A stretch of DNA of 64,000 bases. Source: Eulemur rufifrons (Eukaryota > Chordata > Mammalia > Primates > Lemuridae). Location: contig NC_090999.1 in NCBI RefSeq assembly GCF_041146395.1, positions 70,561,001 to 70,625,000 on the forward strand, in the 5' to 3' direction. Both the position numbers and the translations under genes were made by a program. The notes under the pieces were generated by a model that was not told the origin of the DNA, did not search any database, and worked only from the letters and a program-made list of their open reading frames with translations. This document shows, in pieces, positions 13,430-27,199 of this stretch (its first letter is position 1; every line of letters starts with the position of its first letter).

Positions 13430-13640
13430 TCATTCATCCTCAAAAAAAAAAAAAAAATTATTTCCTGGGTGCCAAGCACTGTTCTAGGCTCTGAGGGAAC
13501 ACGAGTGAACCAAAACTGATCAACACTCCTACCTTTATGGTACTTCAGTTCTAATAGGAGATAGACAATAAGTAATAATACACAGTACATGGCACATAGT
13601 ATGATAAGTAAATACTATATCGCAAAACTTTTGTTTCAAT
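13430..13640 (-). repeat. L2 LINE 3'-end relic
   Basis: attcattcatcc, then after an A-run tgggtgccaagcactgttctaggctctg, ...ttcagttctaataggagata: reverse complement of the L2 terminus. Confidence 0.65.
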
Positions 13641-13829
13641 TACATATATTGTGTTTGCTGGGTTGAGGGGTTGAGGTACAAAATATGTATCTCACTTTGA
13701 ACAGGCGAACATTCTGTTCCCTGTTCCCTGCCAGTCAAAACTGTAGACTGGCCTAGAACATGGGGGAAGAATAACAGTAGGAAGTAACATTTCAAACGTC
13801 TGCTATATGTCCCATTATTAATTTTTACA

Positions 13830-13965
13830 AAAGCAGTTGCTGTTATCGTTTACATTTTAGTTATTAAGGAAACCACATCCCAGAGAGGATCAGTAACTCT
13901 GCCAAAGTCACACAGCTAATAAGTGACCTACCACTTGTTAAGTATTTGAATTCAACTCTCTTAGC
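13830..13965 (+). repeat. MIR SINE relic
   Basis: MIR core: aggaaaccacatcccagag...aactctgccaaagtcacaca gctaataagtgac, then ttgaattcaactctcttagc. Confidence 0.75.
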
Positions 13966-14767
13966 CAGATCTCTTCCCTGGACTTTGAATTTTCTATCTT
14001 TTAGTTACTACAGGCTACCTCTGTCAGAATAATTGCATAGCAATTCTAAGAGATCAAACTCATATTTTGGTGATATTTATGAAGTTTAGAATATTAATGC
14101 TGCTCTGGATACCTCAGATTTTAGAGGTATTTAAATTAAGTGTCGTATGTGATCCTCCAAGGCCTTCTTTCAACAGAAATGGACTCAAAGTAGCTATTTA
14201 CTTTGATTATCATTTTATCTATGGAATAGGAAGTAACGTACGCAACCAGCAAATTTTGCTTTGATAAGATATGGTTACACACAATCATGACTTAAGATTA
14301 TTTTGCAGCTTTGAATTAAGAAATTCAAACTATACTATCTATTCAAAGTGGCATAATCATCATGCACTTAAATTTATACTGTCTAAGGAGAAATCTTCAC
14401 TCTTAACAGTGTTAGAGAGTAGAATTTTGTTGAAAGATTAGCAGAAATGGTATTGCTTCATCTTAAATGCATCTTGCTCTAACTGAAAGTGTTACCAATG
14501 CTACTTTCCTGTTCTCTTACATTCTTTATGCTGCAATGATGGAAGGAAGGGGCCCAGGTTTGCAACAAAGACCAAAAGAGAAAAAAAGAAAACTTGGTAG
14601 GTTTCATCTCTAATAATTGTACAGAAAACTGTCCATTTTTAAATTAATTCTTTGGTCAATCTAGGTTAAATCTGCTTCTACTGAGCATAGTCAAAATATA
14701 CCGTGTTAAATTTCAGAAGGTAATTGATAAATTGCTTTTTATTTTCCTTAGTGGATTTCAGGTGCTA
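13966..14767. other. Intergenic, nothing recognised
   Basis: AT-rich sequence between a MIR and an Alu; no ORF of note and no repeat I can name. Confidence 0.5.
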
Positions 14768-15048
<281 letters not shown>

Positions 15049-15049
15049 A

Positions 15050-16215
<1,166 letters not shown>

Positions 16216-17362
16216 ACTCATCATTTGTCTGAACTTTATCATAGCATCTGCCCCAAATTACCTTCTATGTCCTTGTGGATATGATAAATAAATGTGGGCT
16301 AAAAGACAATATAGTTAGTTCTATCTGGGTGGTTGAGATAGATAATCCTCTTTGACTGACTACGGCAAAACAGTGATTGAATAACAGATTAATGTCAACA
16401 TAGAGAGATAACTTTAATAAAAGCTGAAAATATGTATTAGGATAGGCTACTAAACAATCCCATGAGCTTAAAGCAATAAATAATGGCTTTTCTGGAAAGT
16501 TTTTCTGCAAATGGTGGATTCAGGGGTCCAAATTCCTCCCATTTTCTGATTTTCTCATCTCAGAAGTTTTTTTTGTTTTTTTTGTTTTTTTTTTTTCTTG
16601 CTACAAGTAAATTTGGGAGAGAATGAAGATGTTTATACTGGATGTTTCTGGCCAGCAATTAAATAGATGATATGACACTTTTGCCCATATACCACTGACC
16701 AAAACTTAGTCCCCTGTCCTACTGAGATGCAAGAGGGGCTGGATATGTACTTGTACTGTATGCTCAGGAGGAAAATAAAAACATTTAGTGAACACATAAT
16801 GACGTATCTGCCACAAATATTATGAATATTATGAATACCTTGTATAGCACCATCAAGAACAAATATGCTAAAACCACGATCCATATCTTACAAGGTGACA
16901 TAGGTTAAAAAAATTTTACAAATCAACTTAAATCAAAACTGTAAAATGAGAGAGATTTGACTAAACATCATCAAGTTAAAACATAAGTCAAAAGTAAATG
17001 AATTGAAGTATGGGATCCAGGTTGAGATTTTGTCTCTATTCTATACATTCAGACTATCTCAAAATATTGTATTTAGTCCTAAATGTTGCACCAAGAGAAC
17101 CACTGACTAATGAGAGCAGTCCTGAGGATAACTAAATGGAAAGAATAATTGAAATTTGTCACATGGAAATTAGTTTAAAGAATTATGAAATTTTATCCTG
17201 AAGAAAGTATATAGGAGTAACATGATAGCTGTCATAAAATATTTGAGTGGAGGCATCTTTTAAAACAGAGATCAGACTTATTCTTTATATTTCTTAAGAT
17301 TAGTACAAGGACCATATAAGTAGAAAGAAAATGTGGGCTCAATATAAAGGAAATTCTTTTAT
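16216..17362. other. Intergenic, AT-rich
   Basis: Contains a (T)n-G tract at 16566-16596. Nothing else recognised; ORFs here are short and lack family motifs. Confidence 0.5.
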
Positions 17363-17370
17363 AATTAGAG

Positions 17371-17855
17371 CAATGGTTGTCAAAATGTGATATAGGAATC
17401 CCAGAGGCAACTAAGACCTTTTCAAGGGTTCTACAAGTTTATAACTGTAGTCAAAATAATACTAGGATTTTATTTGTCTGTTAGACTCTCATTTTCTTAC
17501 CTGTGTGCGATGGCATTTTCCAGAGGCTGGCTGCATGACATGTTATATCACACGAAAGAAGACATGAATACCCTTTATAAAGCCAGATATTAAAGAGATT
17601 TTTAGAAAGGTAAACCATTCCATTCTTCCCACTGTAATTTTTGAAAATATAAATGTTAAATTAAAAAAAATTTATGTTGCTATGTACTAGGTTTATTATT
17701 TTAAATTCATAATTAAATATTAAAATGGTACATTTTAATTTATAATATAATAAATATTGGTAGCTATTTTCTATGTAAATATAAGTTCTTTGGGATTCTC
17801 AATAATTTCTAAGAGTATAAAGAGGTACTGAGACCAAAAAGTTTAAGACCCACTG
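17371..17855. mobile_element. hAT-Charlie-type DNA transposon relic with 8-bp TSD
   Basis: Terminal repeats are caatggttgtcaaaatgtg at left and, read in reverse from the right end, cagtgggtcttaaacttttt. Flanking 8-mers are aattagag (17363-17370) and aaatagag (17856-17863), 7 of 8 matching. The interior (ttttccagaggctggctgca, tgatatcac-like) matches a MER1/Charlie-like nonautonomous element from memory. Confidence 0.75.
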
Positions 17856-17863
17856 AAATAGAG

Positions 17864-19850
17864 CTATACAAAATGAGATACATTGCCTCAGTAGATAATG
17901 AATTCTCGATCACTGGAGGAGCCAGCTGGTCCGTTGTGAGGGTTACTGTGTGAAACATTCAAACTATAGAAATTTGGCTTGAACAATCACTGGAGCCTAT
18001 TTTAAATCTGAAATCAATGCTGCTAAAACTCCATAATCACCTATTTATTTCATAAAATACTGACAAGAACATACAATGTACTCAAAATTTGCTTTGTCAA
18101 ACAAATACATAATGTCAGAGCCATAATTAGAATTCTGTTGTCTTTCCACTAGACATTATTATTCTTTCCCTGGATACTATTCCCTTAGTTATCAACCTTA
18201 CATTTGCCTCTAGGCCTTGGCCAGGTGAAGAAATAGACTGTGTTCTACTCTAACTGGAGCCATTCATGAGCTCACTGGCTAAGATGTTTGTTGATTTTGA
18301 CCACCTTCCTTTCGTAGCACATCTTGACTGACTAGAGCATAGATCTCTCAGGCTTCTGATGTACTGTTTATTCTGACTCTTGCTTTTTATGCATGTCCAA
18401 GGCATTTAAAACATATATTAGCAAAGAAAGAAAGATTGAGTCCTAGGATGTGGGTGGAAAGTAATAAAACAAGACTAAACCAGAAGAAGACAATACCTAC
18501 TTTTGAGGTCATCTACAGAGTGGGATGTCGTAAACCACGAAAGTACAAACAATTGTAAATCAACTATTTTCCCAAATAATGGGCCTGAATATAAAAGATA
18601 TATTGAATGGATGTCATGTAAGACTTGCCAAAGAAATTAGTAAGTATGGTAATTTTTAAGCGTGAAAAATATTGTAAGCATGAACATTAATTAGTTGCTA
18701 TAATATATTTGTTATAATAGTCAAACATGATTGTTTTGTCAATGTTTTGGATTTAATTACACATTCTTTTATTGTTTCTATGGTTCAGAAGCTTATACCT
18801 ATATTTCCTTGCAAAAAAAAAGAGAGAGAATCAAGAGTAAAGCCAAAAATCCTAAAGTGAAACTGAAGCGGTAAAATAAAACCACCTACTGGATACTGCA
18901 ATGACACCACCAAGAGGAAGCTGATCTTGAGAATGATTTCCTACAGCCAATAGGTGCCTTTGAGGAAAATTTCAATAGTCTCCAAAAGTTTTGGCATTGA
19001 TTATCCGAATACTTAAAAAAAAAAAAGTGACCTATTTATTATGATTCCTGCTTCTCATATAATGAATATAGAAATGTTGCAGGGTTTTTTGGAATCCTAA
19101 AAAAGTACAGACCCAATACCATTTGGGATATTTTAAAGAAAACAGATGGAGGAAACCTGGCATTGTCATCTCAGATAACAATATCATTTTTAATGATTAT
19201 TTTGATAGAAGACAAAACAGTAATACTGAATAAACTTAGTAAAGTTATCTCAGTTCTACTTACACAAGGAAAGTAAAATATACCACTCGAATAGCAATTT
19301 CGCTGATTTTCAACAGAAAATAAATAAAATTGAAATGTAAAGAAGGAAAGGAAGAAGAGAGGGAGGGAGAGAAGAAATTTCATCCCTTTGTACGTAGCTA
19401 TTCAATAATTCATACTTTTTCAGAAAGTGGAGCTAGGCCATTTCCAAGAGTAAATAATAAGAAACCAAAACTGATCTATTATAAATAGTCCACTATTGAG
19501 TTAGTTTATGTAATTTACTCAACAATAAATGAGTAAAAACACCCCCTCCTTCTCAAGCTAATAATCTACTTGACTTCACGTTACATAAAACCTGATTTTC
19601 TTAGTTGCTCTGGTAACATAAAATATTTTACAGCTAGTAAGATTGTTAGTAATAATCAAAGGGTGTGAATAAGGAAACCTATTAGAAAGGGTTCTGGTTG
19701 CAAATGTAGACCTGCCAACAGCAGCAAAAAATTAAAATGGGTAAAAAATATCTACATAACAGAGAAACCAAGAGAGTGTAGCCGTTGAGCTCATTAGTGT
19801 AGGGACAAGCATATTTAAATAGCTTCTGAGGATTTCATTTAAGATGGGAA
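17864..19850. other. Intergenic, old diverged sequence
   Basis: AT-rich DNA without a recognisable young element. A purine-rich patch gaaggaaaggaagaagagag lies near 19343. Confidence 0.45.
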
Positions 19851-19859
19851 ATGGAGAGA

Positions 19860-20031
19860 TAAGGATTAACAGGAAAGGAAAACAACAAAACACATCAATT
19901 TTAAAAACATATCAAAGTGACAGCAGATAATAATTGTCAAAGGAGAGGAGTGTGAGAGACACATGAGGGAAGTTTTGGGGTGTTGGAAATGTTGTATGTC
20001 ATAATTGTGGTGGTGGTTATGTGACTATATA
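19860..20031 (+). mobile_element. L1M 3'UTR, left half
   Basis: gttggaaatgttgtatgtca, then ttgtggtggtggttatgtgactatata is the L1M 3'UTR. It resumes at 20951 after a DNA transposon insertion. Confidence 0.7.
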
Positions 20032-20950
20032 CAAGAAGTCCTTACTTAACCTTGTCCATAGGTTCTTGAAAACTACAACTTTAAGTGAAACGAGGTACAA
20101 TGAAACCAATTTGACCATAGACTAATTGATATAAACAAGAGTTAAGTTCCTACAGCATATTTATGTTCACAAAAACATCACCAAACTTTTACTAAACTCA
20201 AAACACTTCTAATATTAAACATTGAAATTAATGTGAGCTATGCATACACTTAAGAAAGATTAATAGGCCGGGCGCGGTGGCTCACGCCTGTAATCCTAGC
20301 ACTCTGGGAGGCCGAGGCGGGTGGATTGCTCAAGGTCAGGAGTTCGAGACCAGCCTGAGCGAGACCCCGTCTCTACTAAAAATAGAACGACATTATATGG
20401 ACAACTAAAAATCTGTATAGAAAAAAATTAGCCGGGCATAGTGGTGCATGCCTATAGTCCCAGCTACTCGGGAGGCTGAGGCAGTAGGATCGCTTAAGCC
20501 GAGGAGTCTGAGGTTGCTGTGAGCTAGGCTGACGCCACGGCACTCACTCTAGCCTGGGCAACAAAGTGAGACTCTGTCTCAACAAAAAAAAAAAAAAAAA
20601 AAAAAAAAAGAAAGATTAATAAAAATAAGTAAGATAATTATTTACTGACTTATTCCAGTTCAGGGTCAAGGGTGTCTGGAGCCTACTCCCAAAGCCCCAG
20701 GGCACAGTCAGGAACCAAGCCTAGACAGGACGACATCGCTGTCGCAAGCAAGGCGTTCTCAGACCAGGGCCATTTAAACACGCCAGTTAACTGAACATGC
20801 TCATCTTTGGGATGTAGGAGAAAACTGGAATACCCGAAGTGCCTGGAGAAAACCCAGGCACACACGAGAAGAAGGTGTAAACTTCATGCAACTCAATTTT
20901 TTTTTCTCATCAACATTATAATGAAATGATGTTATTTTGAGGACCTGATG
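20032..20950. mobile_element. Tigger-like TIR transposon in L1 3'UTR, TA TSD
   Basis: Left end is caagaagtccttacttaacc; the right end reversed is catcaggtcctcaaaataac. TA dinucleotides lie at 20030-20031 and 20951-20952. Removing the element rejoins the L1 3'UTR (ctatata + ttcttgtcaaaattcat). The interior has ctcatctttgggatgtagga and a run of T then ctcatcaacattataatg. A young Alu sits inside. Class is Tc1/mariner-like from the TA target; subfamily not certain. Confidence 0.65.
20266..20607 (+). mobile_element. Young lemur Alu with perfect 14-bp TSD
   Basis: Intact ggccgggcgcggtggctcac start, lemur linker and long A-tail. Duplication aagaaagattaata at 20252-20265 and 20608-20621 is exact. 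Confidence 0.97.
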
Positions 20951-21030
20951 TATTCTTGTCAAAATTCATCAAATTATACTCATAAAATTGGTGAGTATTG
21001 TACCTCAATAAAACTGATTTTTAAAAAATC
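20951..21030 (+). mobile_element. L1M 3'UTR, right half
   Basis: ttcttgtcaaaattcatcaa...gtacctcaataaaactgattttt is the L1M 3' terminus with its A-rich end, continuing from 20031. Confidence 0.75.
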
Positions 21031-21289
21031 TGAGAGAATTTAGTAAAAGGGCAAGCTTAGCACCGTATATTTATTTCCAAAGGTCTTAATGCAACGTCTC
21101 GATATCTACAATCATTGATGCTTTGCCATTTGCTGGCTTTGTGGCTTTGCCCCAGTTATTTCACTTTTCTTATTTCCTGCTCTGTAAAACGCAGAATATA
21201 GCATCTATGGCACAGGCCTGGGATATGACAAATGAGTTAATTCATTAATGTGCTTAGCAGAGTATGTGGCACATGGGAAGGACTCCATT

Positions 21290-21760
21290 CAGTTTTTCAT
21301 ACATTCTTAAAATCTTGATTAAGCATCTACTACATGAAAATTATTTTACTAAGGGCATGGTATACAGCAAAGAACAAAACAGACAAGTGCTTGCCCTTGT
21401 GGAGCTTATATACTAGTTGAGAGGAAAAAAAAAAAATCAAACAATAGCAAAAACAAAGTATCTGTAGATGAGTACTGTATGTGTTATGCAGGTGATCAAA
21501 ATAGGTATAAAGAGACCAGATGGTTTCTTTAGTTGGGATAGCAAGGGAAGGCCTCTCTGAGGAACTAATATTTAAACTGAGATCTGAATGAGGAAAAATT
21601 TAAAAGCTTACACAAACCTGAAGGGATTTTTAAGCCAAAGCACATGTACTTTTGTCTATTAGGATGATGGGAACATTTGGAGGCTTTTAAACACACAAAA
21701 GACAATTTGATTCATGCTTTCAAATAACATGGCTTCTGTGTGGCACTGGATTTGGGAAGC
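21290..21760 (-). repeat. L2 LINE fragment
   Basis: attaagcatctactacatga, agcaaagaacaaaacagaca, gcccttgtggagcttatata, ggaaggcctctctgaggaac: L2 3' region in reverse. Confidence 0.7.
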
Positions 21761-23429
21761 CAAAGGTAGAACATGTTACTGAGTTGTATTAGGCTCAGCT
21801 GTGAATTATAGCAAAGAAAAAACAAACAAAATAGTAGCAGCTGAAAAACAATATAAGTTTATTTTGTTTTCAAGATGTCCAGACGTAGTCGGTTCAGGGT
21901 GGCATGGTGGTCCAAGGAGTCAGACATTCAGGCTCCTTCTATCCTATTGTTCTGCCATATGTGGTTTCCACTTGCCAGATCAATTTCTGGTTCAGAATAA
22001 CTCCTGAAGCTCCAGCTATGACATCTGAATTTCATCCAACAGGAAGGAGGAAAAGAATGAAAAAGGGCATTACCTGGAAGTTGCACACGCCACATGTGTT
22101 TACATCCCATAAGCCAGAAGTCAGTCACACTGGCTAAAGGAAGGCTAAATGATAGTCTTTACCCCAGGCAGCCCTGTGGCCCATTAATAATCTAGCTTTC
22201 AGTTACAAAAGAATAAAAAATTGATTATATTTGGAATATGGTGATAAATAGCAATAGCTTAGACTAGAGGAGGAAGCGCACAGTGGTGGTGGTAGAAAGA
22301 AAGATTAATGTGTGGGCCTCTTACCTCTGGTAGAACTATGCTGTGGCATGCAGATTTCTCCTTTGGGATTGGATGGTGCTATAGTGTTCGGAGGACAGGG
22401 CAGATTGGCCTTTCCTTTCAAAAATACTGGCTTTGATAATGATATCATTCATCAACAAAACTACTTTTAGTGAGGAGAACAAGATCAGTATTCTCCTGCC
22501 ACATCAAGGATCAGCATTCAATGCATTTCTCTACCTAAGGATGCACTTGGTACTGCTAGACCACTCCAACAGCCGCATGCTCGAGCAGGTTCTTATACTA
22601 CTTCCTCCATCATCCCCCAGGCTTCCTAGTGCTGAGACCCCTTACTGATGCTAGCTCCATCACCTTCCCTTGATGGATTCATGTAACCAAGGTATATGGG
22701 GGCATTCAAGAAGTCTGGAAAATACCTGAAGTCACATATAAAACATTGCATTTATGTGAATTTTTTCAGGAGCACAAGTCTGTGCATGTCATCACATTTT
22801 TGAAGTGTTATACGATCCCCCCTGCAAAGTTAAGATCTAATGGCTTAGAACCAGTCCTGAGACGTAACTAAACTTGCCTGTATCTCACTCTGGCTTCTTG
22901 AGATTTCTCAAGAAGAAGGTACATCAAAACCCAAAGTCTCTTTGCTAAATTTTCTCAACTAAAACATTATTTCAAAGAAGGAAAGAAAGAATAAAGAAGT
23001 AAATAATTTCCTTCAGGTGAAAGAACTCTTTTGGACACTGCCCTTTTCTATCAGTTCCTTAAATTTGAAAGTGTGCTCCCACAAAGTAGTGTAAAATCAG
23101 GGGTATGAATATGCAAATGATTTTGGCTCATGAACTAAAATTCTTAGAGAAGGATGGTCAGTATGTATTTTTAATTACATAAATAAAGGTCAGGTTTGAA
23201 GAGCCATAAATTCAGTTTTCAAAAAATCAAGATCTAACTAATATTTATGGGACATTTTATTTTAAAATTGCATCTCCTTTACATTTCCAATTCAAATAAG
23301 TAAATAACTTCAGCTCAACTGTCACCTTGACTGGTGACATCTATTTTCAATAGCTACTTCTCAGTAAATGGCCTCACCAAAGCCAGAAACCTGAGATAAA
23401 GCCTTGACTGTTCGGTTTTCCTCATATCT
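21761..23429. other. Intergenic, nothing firmly recognised
   Basis: Mixed AT-rich sequence. Overlapping ORFs at 21801-22137 and 22433-22648 have no family motif and no codon signal that I can see. Confidence 0.45.
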
Positions 23430-23842
23430 CATATGTGAGGCTTAATTTTATGGGTCAACTTGACTGTGCTATGGGGTTTCCAGATATTTGGAAAAAGAGT
23501 ATTCTGTATCCATGAGTGATTCTGGATGAGGTTAACCTTGGAATCAGTAGACTGAATGAAGCAGATTGTCCTCCCCAGTCGGGGTGGGCCTCATCCAATA
23601 AGTTGAAGGCCTGAAGAGAACAAAAAAACTGGCCTCTTCTGAATAAGAGAGAGTTCTCCAGAAGACTGCCTTTGGACTTGAACTGGAACATCAGTTCTCC
23701 TGGGTTTCAGCCTGCTAAATCCTCCTAGGAGATTTTGGACTTGTCAGCCTCTAAACTGTGTGAGCAAATTCCTAAAAATAAATCTGTCTACACACACACA
23801 CATCCTATTGGTTCTGTTTCTCTGGACAACCCTAATACACCA
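23430..23842 (+). mobile_element. ERVL/MLT2-type solo LTR
   Basis: gtgaggcttaattttatgggtcaacttgac at the start, gggcctcatccaataagttg in the middle, tcctattggttctgtttctc tggacaaccctaatac at the end: the LTR pattern of the MLT2/ERVL group. A (CA)n patch near 23791 replaces the usual TA stretch. Confidence 0.7.
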
Positions 23843-23934
23843 TGTTAATCTATCAACAAGCACTTTTTATTCTAGCTCCAAAAGTGTCTTATATCTACTT
23901 TGTTCTGTCTTCACTGCCACTGAACACTTTTTTT

Positions 23935-23938
23935 TCCT

Positions 23939-23977
<39 letters not shown>

Positions 23978-24220
23978 TGAGACAGTGTCTCACAGTCACC
24001 CAGGCTGCAACAGTGTGATCATAAGCTCACTGTAACTTCAAACTCCTGGGCTGAAGCAATTCTCCCAACTCAGCCTCCTGAGAAGATAGGACTATAGGTG
24101 CACACACCATGCCTGGCCAATTTTTTTTTTTAATTTTTTTGTAGAGATGGGGTCTCACTATGTTGCCCAGGTTGGTTTCAAACTTCTGGCCTCAAGCGAT
24201 ACTCCCACCTGGGCTTTCCC
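23935..24220 (-). mobile_element. Old Alu (AluJ-like) with TTTC tail
   Basis: (TTTTC)n and T-run tail, gagacagtgtctcacagtcacc, right arm with gtagagatggggtctcacta and no lemur linker; its 5' end is truncated at gggctttcccc. Confidence 0.85.
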
Positions 24221-24239
24221 CCATTAAACTCTTTAAGTC

Positions 24240-24361
24240 ACCCATCTATTATATAAACTACTCTAAATAGCCTCCTGTGGGGTTTCCTATGATTCTACTT
24301 AAGTTCTACAATTTATTTTCCACATAGCACTCAAAGTGATTCTTAAAAAAAAAAAAACCAC
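24240..24361 (+). repeat. L2 LINE fragment, part 1
   Basis: L2 internal sequence (gcctcctgtggggtttccta, cacatagcactcaaagtgat) continued after the L1 insertion, at 25325. Confidence 0.55.
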
Positions 24362-25322
24362 GAGAAACATTCAAGCATCAACATAAGAATTTTAATAATG
24401 GGTTATAATTTATTAAATTAAACAAAATCTATGTATCTATACCAGTAAAATAAATAAACAATAAATGAAGAAGGGAAAGCCCTTCTGTACAGTAGAGTAC
24501 CAATTAATAATACAGAAAGAATGATGGACTTAGAAGATGAAACTAGTGGGTGAAAAGTTGATGAGTAACAGGAAATTGTATAGTCTCATAATACACCCCC
24601 CACACAAATTGTATATTCATTACAAAAGAAAAGGCAGTAACAATAGTGGAGAAACCTTATGGAGATCATCTTAACCAAGTGATCAAAGTTGCAATATTGG
24701 GGCAAACTGACATTGGTGAGTCTTGATATGATGCATTGAGAAGGATACAATGTCACTTATGTGGTACTCTTGACAGAAAATGCATAGCCAGATCTAATCG
24801 TAAGGAATTATCAAACTAAAATTAAGAGACATTCTGCAGAATAACTGGCCTGTATCCTTCAAAATTATTAAGATCAAGGAAAGGCAAAGGAAGTCCGAAA
24901 AACTATTCGGATTGAAGGCAAGTAAAGAAACCTGACAACTAAATCCAAATTCAAAATTCTGGAATGGATGCTAGACTAGGAGAAATAGATGTAAAATATA
25001 TTATTGGAAAAATTGTCAAAATTTGAGTATAGGCTGTGGATTATAGAATTGTATTAACATTAAATTTTGTGATTTTGATAATTATACCATGATTATGCTA
25101 GACAATATTCACATTGTTAGGTAATACATACTGAAGTTCTTAAGTAAAGAGGTGTGCTATCTCAAGCTTACTCTTAATATATTGTTAAAGAATATAAAAC
25201 TGTAAATGTGGCAAAATATAATTAGAAAAACTGAGTAAAGGGTATATAAAATTTCCTTCTACTATTCTTGTAACTTTCCTGTAATTTTGCAATTGAACCA
25301 AAATTTGAAAAAAATAAGATTC
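24362..25322 (+). mobile_element. L1M 3' end inserted in L2
   Basis: Ends like an L1ME/MC 3'UTR: gggtatataaaatttccttc tactattcttgtaactttcc then an A-rich terminus. Contains tcaaggaaaggcaaaggaag and ctattcggattgaaggc. Splits an L2 element. Confidence 0.6.
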
Positions 25323-25324
25323 AA

Positions 25325-25855
25325 AAAAATACGACTTTTCACAAAACCCTCCAATACTTTCCAGGATATATAGAAAAAAAATAAAACATCATTCTCATGG
25401 CCTACAAGGGCCTATATATGTTAGCCCTTACCTATCTCTCCAATCTTATCTCACAACACTTTACCCCTTGCTCAATATACTTTATTATGAGGATCTCCTA
25501 TTCCTTCCTTCAATATGACAAACTCTTTCCAGCCTCCTAGCCCTTGAACTCACTATCCTCTCTGCCTAGAATACTACTCTCCAGGACCTTGTGAAGCTGA
25601 TGTTTTCTCAGATTCAATCTCAGCATAAATGCCATATCAGGGAGATTTTCTCTGACTTTATTAAAATAGTCACACGCACACACACACATACGCTATCACC
25701 TTGTCCTGTTTACTTTCCTTATGTCTTTTACACAATTCACAAATATTTTGTTTACTTGTTTACTATTATCTCTCTCCTAAAGGAGAATAATTTTGTATTT
25801 CCAGTTCTAGCCTAATAAGCGTTCAATGAACAGTTGTTGAAAGAAATGAATCAAT
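25325..25855 (+). repeat. L2 LINE fragment, part 2
   Basis: aaaaccctccaatactttcc, tggcctacaagggcctatat, actttaccccttgctcaata, ctctctgcctagaatactac and terminal gcgttcaatgaacagttgttgaaagaaatg: L2 3' end in order. A (CA)n patch lies at 25670-25690. Confidence 0.75.
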
Positions 25856-26029
25856 CAAGATCATGAAATACAAGGAAAAACTGAGGAATGATCACAGATC
25901 AGAGAGACTAGGATTGGATCCTGGAACATTAAAAGAAGAAAAAGAAAGAAAGAAACACTGGTGGAAAACCTGGTAAAACCTGAAAAAAGCTGTAGTTTAG
26001 TTTTTTTAAAAAAGTGATGTGATGTCAAT

Positions 26030-26468
26030 TTCGAGGCTAGGCTGTGGAAGACCGTGAGTTCCATCTTGCCTGTGCTCTGCCTCGCTGGCTCTTCTTGCTG
26101 GCTGCTCTGATGAAGCAGTTTCTGTGTGGACTGTCCTATGGAGAGGACTACATGGCAAAGAACTGAAGGTGGCCTCTGGTCAACAGCCAGTGAGGAGCTG
26201 AAGCCTCGGTCCAACGACCCTTAAGGAACTGAATCCTACCAGCAACCATATCAGTGCGCTTGGATGCAGACTTCTCCCTGTGTAAGCCTTGAGATGACTG
26301 TAGTCACAGCTCACACATGGAGTACGGCCCTGGGAGACTGTGAGTCACAGAATTCAGGTAAACTGCACCAAGACTCCTGATTCATAGAAACTGGGATGAT
26401 AAATGGTTCTGTTTGAAGCCACTAAGTTTTGGACTAATTTGTTACACTGTAATAGATAACTAAGTCAC
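26030..26468 (+). mobile_element. MLT1-type MaLR LTR
   Basis: ggcctctggtcaacagccag, ggaactgaatcctaccagca, and the end tgaagccactaagttttgga ctaatttgttacactgtaatagataactaa are MLT1 LTR hallmarks. Confidence 0.8.
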
Positions 26469-26469
26469 A

Positions 26470-26645
26470 TGATTCTGCACAATAGTTATCCCTATTTTTA
26501 CAATGAAGAAAAGTGTCTTAAGGAAGTAAAATAACTTGCCCAAGGTTATATAATTAAGTGACAAAACTGAAATTCAAACCTTTGTCTCTGAAAGACAAAG
26601 TTTATAGTCCTAGTCCCTGCATTATAATGTGCTCACAGGCCTTGT
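26470..26645 (+). repeat. MIR SINE relic
   Basis: ccctatttttacaatgaaga, aataacttgcccaaggttat ataattaagtgac, ttcaaacctttgtctctgaa: MIR core and tail. Confidence 0.75.
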
Positions 26646-26682
26646 GCAATAGTAGTTACATTTCTACTAATGAAATAGTTCT

Positions 26683-27043
26683 TGTTAGGTCCAGAGCCCA
26701 GAGAGAGACACACAGAGAGACACACGAAGCCTCATGTGTAGCAAAATGCTGTTTATTTTGAGTATCTGGGTGCAGATGTCTGAAGGCTGAAAAAGGTGTT
26801 CACGAGAGAAAAGGGGAGAGCCTTGGGTTTTATTGAGATTTTTTTGGGAGGAGTAAATAAATTCTTTCCAAACAATGAAGAAGGATAAGGAAAGTAAGTT
26901 CCCCTTTTGCATTTTATTCCTTTAGCTCCCTAGGGGAGCTGACCAAGGCTAGGTGCCTAAATCACCCCTAGGAGGGAGAGAAGGGTGGGTTTATAGGAGA
27001 TTTGGAAGTAAGTTTGGGGAGGGTGAATTCTTTAAGCCTAACA
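26683..27043 (-). mobile_element. Solo ERV LTR, 361 bp, 5-bp TSD
   Basis: Ends are TGTTAGG and CCTAACA, a 7-bp perfect inverted repeat with the TG...CA retroviral termini. Flanking 5-mers gttct at 26678-26682 and 27044-27048 are identical. On the minus strand it carries two AATAAA hexamers (caataaaaccc and caaaataaacag) before a CT-rich 3' segment, as in an R-U5 region. No internal retroviral gene remains. I do not recognise the family; a strepsirrhine-lineage insertion is likely. Confidence 0.8.
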
Positions 27044-27199
27044 GTTCTAAGCCAGGATAAACTTTACAAAGCATCCAAACCTACGGCCAAATAAATTTTA
27101 GAAAAAAATACTCTTTAATGTTTAGAAAAACCATGTTTTTTGGGGGTGATTATTCACCACAATCCAAATGGATATCAAGTAATATTTAACTAGTAAATT

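Noticed and set aside
26683..27161. Longer solo-LTR model ending at caccaca 27161
   Set aside because: No target duplication with that right end; the model ending CCTAACA at 27043 has inverted termini and an exact 5-bp duplication.
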